Positions 12,555-25,183 of a stretch of 64,000 nt of DNA are shown in pieces. Source of the DNA: Macadamia tetraphylla. Its lineage: Eukaryota; Streptophyta; Magnoliopsida; Proteales; Proteaceae. The DNA lies in contig CM040961.1 of assembly GCA_022985045.1 (NCBI GenBank), forward strand, positions 60,856,439-60,920,438, written 5' to 3'. The stretch's first letter is position 1, and every line of letters starts with the position of its first letter. The notes beneath the pieces are model-generated. The model was not told the DNA's origin and made no database searches. It worked only from the letters and a program-made list of their open reading frames with translations. Both the position numbers and the translations under genes were made by a program.

Positions 12555-14246
12555 TGTCACATAACCCACACCCAACCCTCCATATGGCATGGGCATGAGG
12601 CACTAGAATTTCCATTCCAGAAAGCCAACCAACACCCAGGATCCGGATGCAAGTTATAACCAAACCCATAACTAACGCATTGTAAAATCAGAGTATATGT
12701 AAAATTCCATAAAGGTCATGATATACATGTGGTGACCAGCTACAATGATAACTTTATAATATTACAGGCCCATTTATTTCATCCATAAGTTACAACCAAA
12801 TTTATAATACCACTTACATTTAATTTACAATATAAAACACAAAGTATCAAAATCCTTGTCTATAATCACTACCTGATATTTTCTTCATCTCCAATGAATC
12901 ACCTGCTCAATTTTGCTTCAGCTTCAATACCTAAGGAGGAGTGAGGATTGGGGGGTAAGCACAGGTATGCACAGTGAGGGGTGGAGGCATACAAGCACAC
13001 AAACATGCAGAAATTACAACTAATTTATAATTCAAGCATTTTATTTCATGTCTACAATCCCATAAGCATACAAGAATCATACTGATAAATATCTCAACAT
13101 ATTGCATCACATGTCTACATCACCAACCCATCCAACATACAGTATCTCAAATTTCATAACATTAACTCATGTATCATACCAAATTTCCAATTCATAACAA
13201 TCAACTCATAATGTAGCTTCCACATGGTTCATTTATTAATCTAATTCCATTCTAATTACTAACTCTCGGTTAAGGTCTATAAGCAATGTAGGTGGAATTC
13301 CCTACCCTGTACATTGGGCCCTCAGGAATACAGGCTCATTGCAGGCAGGAGCCAGCCAGTTTTGGTCAGAGCCTTGGTCCCCCATGTGTCCGACAGCCAT
13401 GTATATGCTACACCATACCATGTTGTGCCCTCTCAACAGTACGTTGTATTCGAGCATAGTAGTCCTACATGACATACCACCGAGTGGGATTAGCCAATAC
13501 CTAACCCTCTATTGGCAAGGGATTATAGCACTGGGGTTATGTGCCTAACCATATGCAAACTACATACAAGAGTCATCCAATATGTATTTGTGACTATAGC
13601 TATAAGACTGACCTTTGAGCCCACGGAACTGAAAACGCACCTCGCCCACACCATGCCACAGACCATCACTATTACTTCTACTTCCACAAACACACACATG
13701 TGGTTCTAGTAGTAAGAATAACCTCTGAGCCCACGGTACCGAAAATGCACCTCGGCCACACCATGCCACAGACCGTCAATATTACAACCATCACCACGCA
13801 CAACACACATCTGTGATCCCAGATGTAAGACTGACCTCAGAGCCCACGATACCGAAAATGTACCTCAGCCACACCGTGCCATAGACAGTCAATATTACAC
13901 CCAACATCACATCCACATTCATATTATACTTCCACAAATCATCATATCATTTATACAGTAACACATGCTTCAACAATCAGATTTCATACATTTCATCCAA
14001 TCTATGGGCATTACCATAGTAAATTCAGCAAGAATAAGAGTAAACTGCACGCAAGCACATTAAAGTATAATAAAATATAACATAACACAATAAAATACAA
14101 CAAAGCACCCAAAACACAACAAAACACAGAAGACCCCTCACCTGAAATCTCATATCTGAAATCCTTCACCAATTTCCTAGCCTCGCGTATCCCCAACAAA
14201 TGTAGTTATAAGATTCCTAATCAACAAGGTACATATACATATGGGT
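12555..14246 (-). mobile_element. 5' LTR (truncated) of the non-autonomous gypsy-type element
   Basis: The minus-strand 5' LTR ends at 12555 with TGTGACA next to the primer site and continues right to about 14246, where sequence of a different element takes over. The segment 13872-14245 matches 6637-7011 almost base for base apart from scattered substitutions. The U3 part present in the left LTR (7012-8772) is missing here, so this LTR was truncated by deletion or insertion. No ORF of interest is seen. Confidence 0.78.
13603..13935 (-). repeat. three tandem copies of a ~110 bp LTR subrepeat
   Basis: Units begin at 13603, 13713 and 13825 with taagactgacct or a variant. Each contains gagcccacg, then a caccatgccacagac-like block, then atattac. 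The Tekay-like element inserted at the matching block of the other LTR (6637). Confidence 0.75.
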
Positions 14247-14320
14247 AACAACTTTTCTACCATTGCCCCAAATACACACTTTTGAGGATTCAACTTCAAC
14301 CCGTAAGAAATAGAAACCCG
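14244..14320 (-). pseudogene. scrap of a Tat-like gypsy reverse transcriptase
   Basis: On the minus strand this reads YGLKLNPQKCVFGA followed by MVEKLL. It matches the short RT stretch after the catalytic box in Tat/Athila-type gypsy elements (family pattern YGLKLNP-KCVFGV). Only about 25 residues survive, next to an LTR fragment on the same strand. Confidence 0.6.
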
Positions 14321-14344
14321 ATAATCCAAGGATGGTAGATCAAC

Positions 14345-15275
14345 CCATACTAAGGATGACATATTATGATAATGCAAGGACAGGGTAAGGGGGTTGTTGC
14401 AGCAAGAAATCGTCTTAGGCTGCTCTCATGTCCTGCACAGAGGAACAAACACAGGAGAGTGAGCATTGGGCTAATCCGACAGGGGGACTCTCCGATGTCT
14501 AAGTTTGATCTCTCTACAGACAGAAATTTCAGTAAGAATGAAAATGTGTTCATCCCTTTGAAAGGGGGCTTACTTGTATATTTATGGTCGATGAGTGGCG
14601 GTGACAGAGTCCCATTTTGGCAAGTCTTCTGGTCTTGGTAGGAGTCCGATCATGACCAGAGCTATATTAGGAGAGTGATCAAGAGGGCGTCCTACTTATG
14701 AGGGCTCCTCATATCCCGTTTGTGACGGGAGATCTCCTTCCTTTTTGGGAGGATTTGAAATCTTTAAGAGTATCATTTCCTAATTAGGATGGATTCAATC
14801 CTTGCTTAGAGGTTATGTAACAGATTAGGAATATGTCTCATCTTAGAATGCGCATTCCGTCGAGGGATCCCATGGACACCAAGTGCCGAGCGACCTTGAT
14901 TCGGTAGCTCTGTTGTCGACCTGCTTCTGCCGAATGCCTGATAAAGGGGTCGCACTAGGCTTTTGGGAATGGTTGTGGTCCAACCGCTTGGCCATAGTTC
15001 AGATAATGTCCTACTTGGACCCCTAGTTGTAGTTTGGATACGACTCGACCATTTATGCATGCCACCCATCATACGCAAGCGTAGATTAGCCGCTCGACAA
15101 CTAGTCCAGCTGTGAATGTAGGTCAGTTGCGCTATATCCTACCTAGATGTCGATAACCGATCAAGATTATAGCTCAGCCATACTCAAACCGATCAACCTG
15201 CCTCGTGCCACTGAGTTCACATGGCGTCCTATTAGTGGCAAACACTTTTTGCCATAATAGGGGTGAATATTAAAA
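14345..15275 (-). mobile_element. LTR fragment of a Tat-like gypsy family
   Basis: Read on the minus strand from 15275, the order is tattatggcaaaaagtg, then taagcaaggattgaatccatcc, then a TATA box (ccataaatatac, 14578-14589), cccctttcaaaggg, and cggagagtccccctgtc. The same blocks in the same order occur on the plus strand at 21816-22500, so both belong to one LTR family. Internal ORFs are chance frames. Confidence 0.65.
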
Positions 15276-16014
15276 AGATTTCAAGTCACCAACCCATGTT
15301 TGAATATTGGATAACACAAACAAAGGATTGGAAATTTCTCCAAAAAGGAAAAGGGTAATTTGAAAATTAGATTAGAAGTTCTTTGAAACAAAAAAACGTT
15401 AAGAGTAACCTGGGTTGTTAAGAAATGAATAGAAAAAAAAAAATTATACACGAGAAGAGAGATATACAAAACTCAATAATTGCATCATCATAAAAAAATT
15501 TCATAGCGAAACAATGATTATTTTATGTGTCTAAGTCTCTCCACAAATTCATTTTTTTTAATCCTTTTCATTTCTTGGCAACCAAACTTGGCCTAAAGCA
15601 TATAGGCCAAGTGGCTCGAGCCCCACCAATGATTCCATTTCTGTCTCTGAATCTGTTAATAATAGTGATCGTACATGAGCCCACCCTCTTGGTAAGGGAT
15701 TTGGCTCTTCTCCTAAGTGATCTCCCAAGTCTTGCCTCTAGTTACTGGGGTGATCATGTGTCCAGCCGATGATCCAACGGTTGCCAATGCCTTTTTTTTT
15801 TTCTCCACCTTTGTCAGTGCCTCATTCTCCGCACTTCAAATATTGCATCCGGCTGAATACGTGGGGCTCGCACTAAGCACAGATAGTTATGGCCTGATTT
15901 GAGCAACCATGGCTAAGGAGAGGAGCCGGATCCTTTGGTAAGACGGTTTAAATAATTGTTCGGATTTGGAAGATCTTATTATCTTATCCTCGCCGGTCCT
16001 TTACAGTCTCACTC
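15276..16014. other. upstream region of the rhodanese-like gene
   Basis: Mostly AT-rich sequence with homopolymer runs near 15430, 15550 and 15790. A weak TATA-like tttaaata lies near 15947, about 68 bases before the ATG. I see no further transposon signature. Confidence 0.4.
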
Positions 16015-19000
16015 ATGGCGTCTCCTATTGCAATTAGCCTTTCATCTCACTCACTGATCCAAAACGAATTGAAAACCTGCAAATCCACATTCAAAGCCAC
16101 TTATTGTCTTCAAAATTTCCGATTTGAGTGTCTTCGAGCTACCAAATCTTCTTCTCAGGCCTCCCTTCACCATTTGAACAACAACCTTTTCCCCACTGAA
16201 ACCGCTCACCAATGTAGAAATTGCTTCATTTCTCACGAAGCAACTCTACTCTGGGCTAGCTCTCCACAAGAGCAGATTCCAGACTTCCAGGCTCTTCCAA
16301 CCTCGCGACTAAACCAGCTTCCCATAAGGAAAGCCAATTCTTTTGGGGAAACATTGATTACCCATTACCCAAATTGTTCAAAGAACCGACTCCCAATTGA
16401 CAGGACAGTTTCTTTTCTGAAAAATATGTCTACCCATTTCTCAGGTTTTCTAGGAGACCTTTTGGTTTTCGAAATGGCTTCCTTTCTAAAATGTTTTCTA
16501 AAACTCCACCTCTTCCTTGTGCTACTGGGCTTCTCTGCTCCATTCCCCTGCTTTGCCACTGAAGAAACCATTCGAAATGAGGAGCTCCCGGGTAAAATCA
16601 GTCTGGAGTCGGTTCTAATTGCAATTGATGATTTTTTCAACAGGAATCCATTTTTTGTCGCTGGAGTTACTTTCGTTTGGCTTGTTGTGATTCCTCTAAC
16701 CCAAGGATACCTGAAGAAATACAAGTTTATCTCTGCGATTGATGCATTTAGGAAGCTCCGGGACAGCCCAAACGCCCAACTTTTGGATATTAGGGACAAA
16801 CGGAGATTGCTATACGTCGGTTCTCCCAATTTGAAGGTTTTTAAGAAGAGGGCAGTCCAGGTTCAGTTCTCTGAAGGAAAAGAAGAGCATTTTGTGCAGG
16901 AGGTATTGAAGAGCTTTAAGGATCCACAGAATACCACTCTCTGCGTTCTTGACAAGTAAGTGAGGCAGTTCTTTTTTGTTTTGTTTTTTTTTTTTTTTTT
17001 TTTTCCAGAATAAATTCTCGAGATTAAATCCACACTATTCAGATTTGTGTGTTGAGAGTGATAACTTAGTGTTTTCCTTCTCTGAAGCAGTCTGAAAAGA
17101 ACAGAGAGTTTTAAGTAGAGCTTCTATTGGATAGCTGAAAGTTTTGCATTTTGGTTTCCTCTAATGTTTATGTCTGAGATCCAACTAATGAAAAAGAGTA
17201 CTGAAACTTAGACCAAAAAAAAATAGTGAAACTTTGTGTTGAGACCTACTAAGATTTCAGATATTTCACAAGTGAGAGATTTTTTCTTTGGGTAGAAATA
17301 CGTGAGAGATTTGAGAAGATTAACTGTTGGTATTTTACTGTAATATCTGAACTAAAATGAAGCATAAATGCAGAGTAGGGAGTCAGTAATGGATTTGCTG
17401 AAATTAGTCAATGTAAAACATTACTTAGATTTAAAAAAAAAAAAAAAAAATGATGGAAAATGTTTTTGGAGGCCTTTTTCTTTTTCTTTGAGGAATGGGA
17501 AGTATAGTTGAATGATTTTTTGCTGCTAGGGCTGTTTAGTGTTGCTATGCTAAGATATATATATATATATATTTTAACTAAAAGGTCTTAAGGGGAGATT
17601 AGTCTTGTTGGACAAGAGAATAAACTAATTCTGGAGTTAATCTTATATTTTCCTCCTCTTTTCTCATTTATGCTGCCTATATGATTTTCTTCCTTAAAAA
17701 ATTCTTCATCAGGCTAGGTCTCATAACGAGTCATTTTTCTCATTGAGCTTTTTGGGATAACTAGCAGAGTATTGATTTCATCAATTTTTCCCTTTGCTGT
17801 GTAAGGTAGCTTTGGTGGTAATTCCATGCAAGTAGCTGAGTTATTATTTAAGAATGGGTTCAAAGAGGCTTATGCAATCAAAGGCGGGCTTCAAGGAAAG
17901 GACGGGTGGCAGGTAATTTCATCTAGATAATAAATTGGTGTATTTTGACTGCCATTTGCATTTCCTGGATGGCCCAATGTTAGCTAGGTTTTCATGAAAT
18001 TCTGAGATACCTTAAATTGTACAAGGGGTTTATGATGTCAATATCACAGAAGATATGTATCAGGGTTTTGTTAGCTTGACTATTCAATAAAAAGGAGCCT
18101 GCCCTTTGAGGGGATCTGGTGTGTGCTACTTGTATTTCAGTCCTTCATCCTTTAGCTTTGGGTTGATACAGAAAATAAATGGTAATGGCCATAGTGGGAA
18201 CTTAAAACAACTATGATACAGAAAGTACAAGGAAAATAAAGAAGAACACAATGGCAGCTAACTTTCCATGGTTTCATAAATTGCCCAAGACCATGGGAAT
18301 GAAATAGGTATTTTTCCCTGTATAGAAAATAGGACAACAGCATCTTGGTTTCCCTCTTTCTCAGGTGCTCTCATTTCTTTGAAACTGATGTTGATTTCTT
18401 GTAATATATAAATACTAAAGCTTTTACTGATTTGGCCCTGACTTTTATATGGCTGTCCAAGGCCCCACATTGCATGGTGCCCCCTGATATGGGGCATAGT
18501 ATGCCCCTGGGAACTTGATTTGGGGTGGAATTTACAGGTCATGTGGTTAAATATATCTAAAATCTAAGCTTGATAAATATAATTTTTTTTTACTAAAAGT
18601 GTATACATAATTGATAATAGTAAATTTACAGAGAAGTAAATGGTTCATGTATTTATTTTGACCACTTGCAGGAAATACAAGAATCCCTTTTGCCACCTGC
18701 TGTTCATGTATTCCCGAAGAAGGGTAAATCATCAAAGCAACTTGAGGTAAATGGGGTTCTCAACAAACTGACCGATGAGAATGGCCAAGAAGAACCCTCT
18801 TTTCCAACTGTTCATACAGGAGGAGTCAAAGTGGTGGCAACTGAACAAAGAAAGACGAGGGTATCCTATCCGCCGACAAATCTTGGCTCTGGAAGGCCGT
18901 TATCTCCCTATCCAAATGTAATCTTGGGTGCCCCCTCTACAATCTTTGTTCTGTATCTTAGCATTAATTTTATGACACATTAGAGTTTAGGCTTCACATA

Positions 19001-20202
19001 CTTAATTATATCTAAGCACTTACTTTTGCATACATCAGCACATAGTAGAAGAAACAAAAGGCTAGAAAATGAAACCAGAAAAGTCAAGTTGTCAACCTGT
19101 CATTTACCTTGGGAACATTCCAATAATGAAGAAGAAATTGCCCACCGTTCTTACTCCAGATCAATAACAATACCCTAGGGCTCATATTCATTAACAAAAC
19201 ACCACAAATATACTTGTACAGCCCTTTATATAGACAACCCTTCTCAAAAATGAGGTTAGACTAAAACTGTAAACAAATCCTAAAACAACTAGGATAAGAC
19301 TCATAATATGAATCTAATTACAAATGTCCCATGAGTGGTCAACCACTTTTCCAATCAAATCAAACTACTAACCTAAGAAGTAGACTCAAGATAAAACTCT
19401 CCTGACTAAACTTCTTCAATAAGAAATCCCATAACAGATCCACATCCCATCAGTAAAGTGGCCATAACTCTCCTGAACATAACTCAGAATTCCAAGATAT
19501 CGGTCTCCTTGGATAGGTAATTCAATAAATGTACCAATCTTGGGATGCTCCTGTATCAATAATAAAGATTCTGATTCCCACCAAAGGTGAATAAATTTTC
19601 TTTCTTTTTCTAATTTAGTTTTCAATTGCATCCTCAATAAAAACACATTGATTTTTATTTTTCTCTTTTATTCTATTAGAACTTCATTATGAATTTGGTT
19701 AGGTATATTGCCGTTTTCCATTTAAGTTGATACAAATGCATATGTATTGGTAGGTAGCTCCTAGGTTGTTATATCATATGTGCATTTAGCATTGAATGAT
19801 ATTTCAGAAATTTGATTGACCTTTTATCATTCCATTTTGTAAATTTAGGATAAAGTACCAAGCTTTTTTTAATAAGAAAAGATAAAGACAATAGTCCATT
19901 TTCTTTTTAGAATCCACCAAAATGCTGTGCTGGTATCAGTGAGATTCTGTTTGGCTCTGCTAGGCATTAGCAATGCTGATTGGAGTGAAGGATGTTAAGG
20001 CTCCATGAAATGTTACAGTTACCCTTTCTGCACGCATGTATGATTACATAGAAGCATCAACTGATGTGCACATGTCTATTCATCCATGTGGAAATTGTTT
20101 GCTGGTTGACATACTGAGAATTGCTTATTTATCTGTGTGTGGATGTAGTACCCAGATATGAAACCACCTTCTTCCCCAACTCCATCGAAGCCTTCAAGTT
20201 GA
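16015..20202 (+). CDS. STR4A: rhodanese-like domain protein, chloroplast (STR4/STR4A or TROL type)
   Basis: Four exons: 16015-16955, 17810-17912, 18672-18917 and 20149-20202, all with GT-AG introns and matching phases, giving 447 residues. The first 60 or so residues are serine-rich and basic, like a chloroplast transit peptide. Hydrophobic segments lie at about 154-180 and 211-232. A rhodanese-like fold covers about 238-350 (NAQLLDIRD at 253-261, CVLDNFGGNS at 310-319). Asp 313 occupies the active-site cysteine position, so sulfur transfer is unlikely, as known for TROL. The last 25 residues begin RPLSPYPNYPDMKPPSSP, the motif by which TROL and Tic62 hold ferredoxin-NADP reductase at plastid membranes. 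Inferred role: thylakoid or envelope anchoring of that enzyme. The domain layout resembles Arabidopsis STR4A; STR4/TROL itself is the alternative. No stops or frameshifts. Confidence 0.85.
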
Positions 20203-21815
20203 ATCTGTTGAACCATTGCATGACATTGGCATATCTGGAAGAACTTCTCCTGGACCATGTTGAGGGTGAAATTTTATTTTTCAATTCTCTTCATTTGGTT
20301 TTTATTTCTAAGTTATGGTTTATTCATTTAACTTTTATATTTGCATTTTCTTCTTTAAGGATTACAGAAGATGTGAGGAGGGATGTGAGATTAGTTTTCT
20401 ACTTATTTCAGGAATGTTAAAGGTACTCTCTCCATTGCTCAGTGATCATGAAAACCCCTTGGCCTTAAAACTTCAACATGGGAGTCTGTATTACTATGAT
20501 CAACCATGGGGGAATGGTAGGGGTTTTGTTTTTCTGTTAGCATGTTGCAGGAACCATGTCGTCATTATCAATTATTTTGAATCTCCAACACGAAACCTGT
20601 TAAAATACGTCAGTCAAATGTTTCAACTCCCACGGAACAAATCAGCTGTCGTCATTATGCCTAGAGATGGACCACAAAGCCATAAACAAATTTTCAGGGG
20701 CAAGTAGTATAACAGAACCTATTGATTTTCTAGAGGGCAAGAAACAGCAAAATGACATATATATTACTGAAGCACCTTTTGGTCCTTCTAGACATGCTTA
20801 AACATATGGCTTGTGGTTGAGCACTCGTCGTAATGTTAGAAAATGTTGTGGATATCATTTAAATTAATAGGTGGGAAAACTTCTATCACTCCCCTATACT
20901 TACCTCCTATTTACTCAAACTTTCACAAGTGATTTCCCCACAAAAGGTAACTCCTACCTCTCCTCCTCCCTTGTTAATTTTATATACCAAAATTACCCTC
21001 CTGTGATTCAATTTTTTGGTTTTATTTTCTAAGTTTTATTAACAGTAGTGGGACCCACTTCTTTTTCTTTGTACTTTCTTTTTTAGTGTAAAACAATGGA
21101 AACTACAGAGATTAGGGTTAACTCAATGCCGCTTCACTCGCAACGGAATGGATGAAGTTGTCATATGCGTCGTCTTGCATGAACTGAAGGATTGCGGTGA
21201 TCTTGCTAGGCAAAGTTTCACCCTTCAAATCCCTTCAAATCCAAGGATAGCAATGGAAATCTTTAGAGACACACACTCTCAATCGGAAGAGACAAAAAGA
21301 GAATAGGGAGAGAGAAATATAAGTCTTGAGATTAGATCAAAAGCTTGTTTTGTTGTGGTCAAACCTCTTATTTGTAGAGATTTGGCCAGTTAGGGTTCCT
21401 AATCCTAGTGGGTCTATAGTTGCCCCACATGAGCGATCCATGAATGAACCTCAAGGTTCAATCCAATCCAGTTCAATTAAAATCTCCCACTAATGATAAA
21501 CACGCTAAGATTTTCAAAATACAAAAAGGACGAAGGACGATTGTTCTCCCTCCAACGTGGCATCGGTTTGTCTACTTAGCGAAAGGGCAGTCGTTGCTCT
21601 GATAAAGTATCGCTGCTATGAAGGATCTACTACTAAGGCACTAATGATCGCCAACTTATGTTGGTTGCTCGAAACCTTTGGCAGGCTACACTAGTGGCTC
21701 AAACAGCCACTAGGGACTACTCACACTAGGCGCTCGGTCACTTGGTATAGAATCAACACACGATAGTCTTCTATTCCTACAAACCTTTGTGGCCCTACAG
21801 CAGTGGGGGGCATTC
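20203..21815. other. 3' flank of the rhodanese-like gene, no further gene seen
   Basis: The first few hundred bases are probably 3' untranslated region. A 130-codon frame at 20315-20707 has no recognisable domain. The part from about 20860 onward looks like old repetitive sequence, but I cannot assign it. Confidence 0.4.
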
Positions 21816-22500
21816 TGTTATGGTAAAAGTGTACACGCCAGTACCATCCTGATACGCGGAGATGGGCCTAGGTGAGGCTAGCCCAAGGTTGGACCACTGG
21901 ACTCAACTTAGAAGTCAAAAAATGAACCAAGACAAAATTGTGGTCAATCTCTTCCAAATTCACATCCGTGGGTTGGTAATAGAGTGACCGAGCTATTAAT
22001 AGGCATAATTGAGCGACTGAGCTACTCGTAGGCGCACAAGAGAACCCCAAATAAGGAAGGAAAGTCACCTAAAGGGTGTTCAATCCCAATCAAATACGTA
22101 ACCCCCAAGCAAGGAACGGATTTATCCTAATTAAGAAAGGTCACCTACAAGGACTCCTAATCATCCCTAAAAGGAAGTACAATCCCCCTCACCTAGCGGG
22201 ATTTGGAAGGTTCCTATCTATAATAGGAGTAACTAATATCTACATGCTCTCTAAGTATAACTCTTGCTATACTCACACTCCTACCACGACTAGGACACCT
22301 GCCTAATTGAGACTCACCATGGCCACCACTCTACAACTATAAATACTCAGGTAAACCCCCTTCAAAGGGATCGATTGTTTTCCATTCTTCTTAGAATTAC
22401 TGTTTGCAAAGAGATCTAACTTAGGCATTAGGGAGTCCCCAACCAGATCAACCTGGCGCTCACCTTCTTGTGTCTGTTTTCTATTTGTTCACCTGTGGAG
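21816..22500 (+). mobile_element. LTR fragment of the same Tat-like family, plus strand
   Basis: It opens with TGTTATGGTAAAAGTG and contains caagcaaggaacggatttatcc, a TATA box (actataaatac, about 22338), cccccttcaaaggg and ttagggagtcccc. These match the blocks of the minus-strand copy at 14345-15275 in order. Together they bracket the rhodanese-like gene in opposite orientations. No partner LTR or internal domains are seen. Confidence 0.65.
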
Positions 22501-22929
22501 GACGTATGGGAAGCCTATATATATATATATATATATTTCAAGTCTTTAACATTGTGCAAGATAGATTGCATCTTGAAACGAAGGGAACTCCTTTCGGAGA
22601 TATTTTATCATCAATGGGCAGCTTTCTATTCTTTGACCATCAACCAAACATTGAATGTCTCGGTTGGAGATATGAATCCCAAACATCTAAACTCCAAGAA
22701 GCCTTTGATGTAACTTCTCTAATCCCTTGGTAAGCTGATTTAATTGAGAAAGAGCCGGATTAAGTAAGACCTAGATCTGCCGATCTTCAGCTGATAGAGA
22801 AGGATAAAGGGATCTCTTAAGCTGATGCAAATACTTCTTCCAAGAAAAGGAGAAAGAAACAAAGGGAATTGACCAAGTTGATTGGTCAATAACGTCAGAT
22901 ATTTTGCTTGAAATCTCATAAAAATATTC
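22501..22929. other. unassigned sequence with a (TA)n microsatellite
   Basis: A TA dinucleotide run occupies about 22516-22537. The rest has short open frames but no recognised domain. Confidence 0.5.
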
Positions 22930-23440
22930 TCTTCAAAGCCTAAATTTGCAGCTACAAGTATCTCCCTTCAACCATTTATCATTCTAAAATTATTTTTTCT
23001 GCCATCACCTATAATACAGCCTTCCTTCGAAGAAACAGAATCCTATACATTCTTAATTCCTAGACAAATAGAAGATTGAGAAGTAGCTTTCAAAGATCCA
23101 TCAACTTTCAAAAATTTAGCCCTCATAAAAGACCCAAAAGATAACGAGTCACTTTTTATCGACCAACACAGTTTTCATAAGAGTGCCTTATTGATGTCTC
23201 TAAGTCATCGAATACCAAAACCCTCCTTTCAGTTTATAGACAACTCCCCATTCCTTCCAAATAAAATTCCTTCTCCATTTCTCCATCAAAGAAATAAGAG
23301 ACGAATGCCTCCAATAAATGGAGAAATTATGGACAAGAAAGCTAGAGAAAACATATTACACAAGTTGAATTCTTCCAACCATGGAAATCAACCTACCCTT
23401 CCATCCAACAAGCTTAGCTTTGTGTTTGAATTTTAAAAGT
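22930..23440 (-). pseudogene. C-terminal scrap of an L1-type LINE ORF2
   Basis: On the minus strand, from about 23400 down, the sequence reads KLVGWKGRLISMVGRIQLV, then SLISLMEKWRRNFIW, then near 23170 KLCWSIKSDSLSFGSFMRAKF. These are the conserved post-RT blocks of plant L1 LINE ORF2 (WKG-LLS-AGR, FIW-G, KLCW..WAKFMRAKY). Stops interrupt the frame, and neither endonuclease nor poly-A tail is present here. Confidence 0.65.
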
Positions 23441-24840
23441 AACCACAAGTATACGGATCAGTGTAGCTAACGGGTCGAACACAAGGAGAGCAGCCATTTT
23501 ATTTTAGGCTTCTTCTAGTAATACGAAAGTGCACAGATTAATTATGGTGATCTATTTCTAACTACCGACCTAGTACAAATGCATCTAAAAGTGTCCTAAC
23601 CAACACATATAAGGAAATTAGAATTGAAAATGCAATAAAAATTGAACAACCTAACCATTCACATCTAATCCTAACCATTCGTCATCTAAGAATTTAAATA
23701 CTCAAACCACGCAATTAAAAAGCAAATAACTGTAATAAAAAGTGCTGAAAAGTAACTAAAAAAATGAATAAAGCTAAAGACAGGCACACAAGTATATATC
23801 TCTACTTAGCCAGAAGGATGCACCATAAATAATATGAGCTTCCCTACCTGACTAGAGAGTACTCTTATGAGGGTTTTTCTACTTGGCTTTAGGGGAAGGG
23901 ATGCAACATAAATAATCAAGTAAAATGATGGTTCCATAGCTAGAGAGGGGCAAAGCCAATGCATAATCTAGCCATGAACCTTGGGGGAAAGGGAGAGCAA
24001 TAATGTAAAACTGAAAATTTAAAACATAATTTAAGAATGAAAGGGTAGTAAGAAGAGGGAATGAGAGGGGGGGTGAGAAGACTACTGTAGAAGCCTACTT
24101 ACTTGAACTTGAAAACTTGATTGAGATTTGAAACACTACCAATACTAAAAATCAGATCTGGAATAAACCAAATCTGAAATTGCTAGTACTAGAGAAAACA
24201 AATCTGAAAGAGAAACTTGAACTTGAACAGAGACGCTTCAAAGCTTGGATCTTGTCACCTAGATCTAAACCTTGAACTAGAGAATTAAAATTACAATACC
24301 ATAAACCATAAACATGAAAGAAAACTTGCATTCATTAATTAAAACTCCATTACAAAAGTGTTTAACCACAAAGTAAGAAAAACTAAAAAGAGAGTAAACC
24401 TAGAGAAGAGAACTAGAGAAAGAGATAAAACCCTAAAATAGAATTGCGCCTAAGGAGAAAGAAAAAGAGATCACAAAAAATAATAACTAGCCATCCTCTC
24501 CCCTTGAATGTTTTTTATTTATAAAGAAATAGGGAGAGAGACCAACGATTAGGGTTTGGATGCCCCACAATTGTGAGGTGGAGGAGAGAGAGTGTAAACC
24601 ACGATTTTCCTATATATTTTTTTTTCTATTTTTTTCTCTTTACTTCCTATTTTTTTCTCTCTCTTATTTCCTTCTTTTTCTCTCTCTCTCTTCAAACTTG
24701 CGCACAACCCTTGGACAATTTTCTCTGCTTGCTTGAAGATTTGGTAGCCAAGAGGTTCAAACTTGAGACCTCCTAATGAGCAATGGATTTTGCACATCAC
24801 AACTCACCAACTACGCTAGGTAGTTGTTGCTATAAAAAAC
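23441..24840. other. unassigned, repetitive-looking non-coding block
   Basis: It begins with ccacaagtatacggatcagtg and ends just before the Tat-like LTR with a block like gaggttcaaacttgagacctcc. Both look like common plant repeat boundaries, but I cannot assign a family. A pyrimidine-rich run covers about 24610-24690. Confidence 0.35.
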
Positions 24841-25183
24841 TGTAGACACCAAATTTTGTCCCCCCTCGGCAATGATGAATTACGGGTAATGAGGAGACAT
24901 ATATTTTCTCTTTCGGAAAGAAGTTGAATTTTCGGCACTAGTCCAGATTATCCCAGAACTTATGATTGGTCAAACCCGATATTCTTAAAAGATGCAGAGA
25001 GGGTGATCGAAAGTGGTCATTAATATCTTTTGTTAGAAGACAACAATCGAGCCTAGCAGGTGCTCGATTCCCATATCATTGGAAAGTATTCGAAAATACG
25101 GTCTCATTGATATCTTGTATGAAAAAAATGGATATCCAACTGTGTCGTAATGCCTACTTGAACTTTGAACCAGTTAAACCAGA

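Noticed and set aside
16365..16829. 154-codon minus-strand ORF
   Set aside because: Antisense to exon 1 of the rhodanese-like gene, which is strongly supported on the plus strand.
20315..20707. 130-codon plus-strand ORF after the rhodanese-like gene
   Set aside because: No recognisable domain or gene structure. It starts within the probable 3' untranslated region, and the gene's own stop at 20200 is well supported.
24740..24780. Sequence like a tRNA B-box (ggttcaaacttgagacc)
   Set aside because: No A-box, acceptor stem or cloverleaf can be formed around it; it is a common plant repeat motif.
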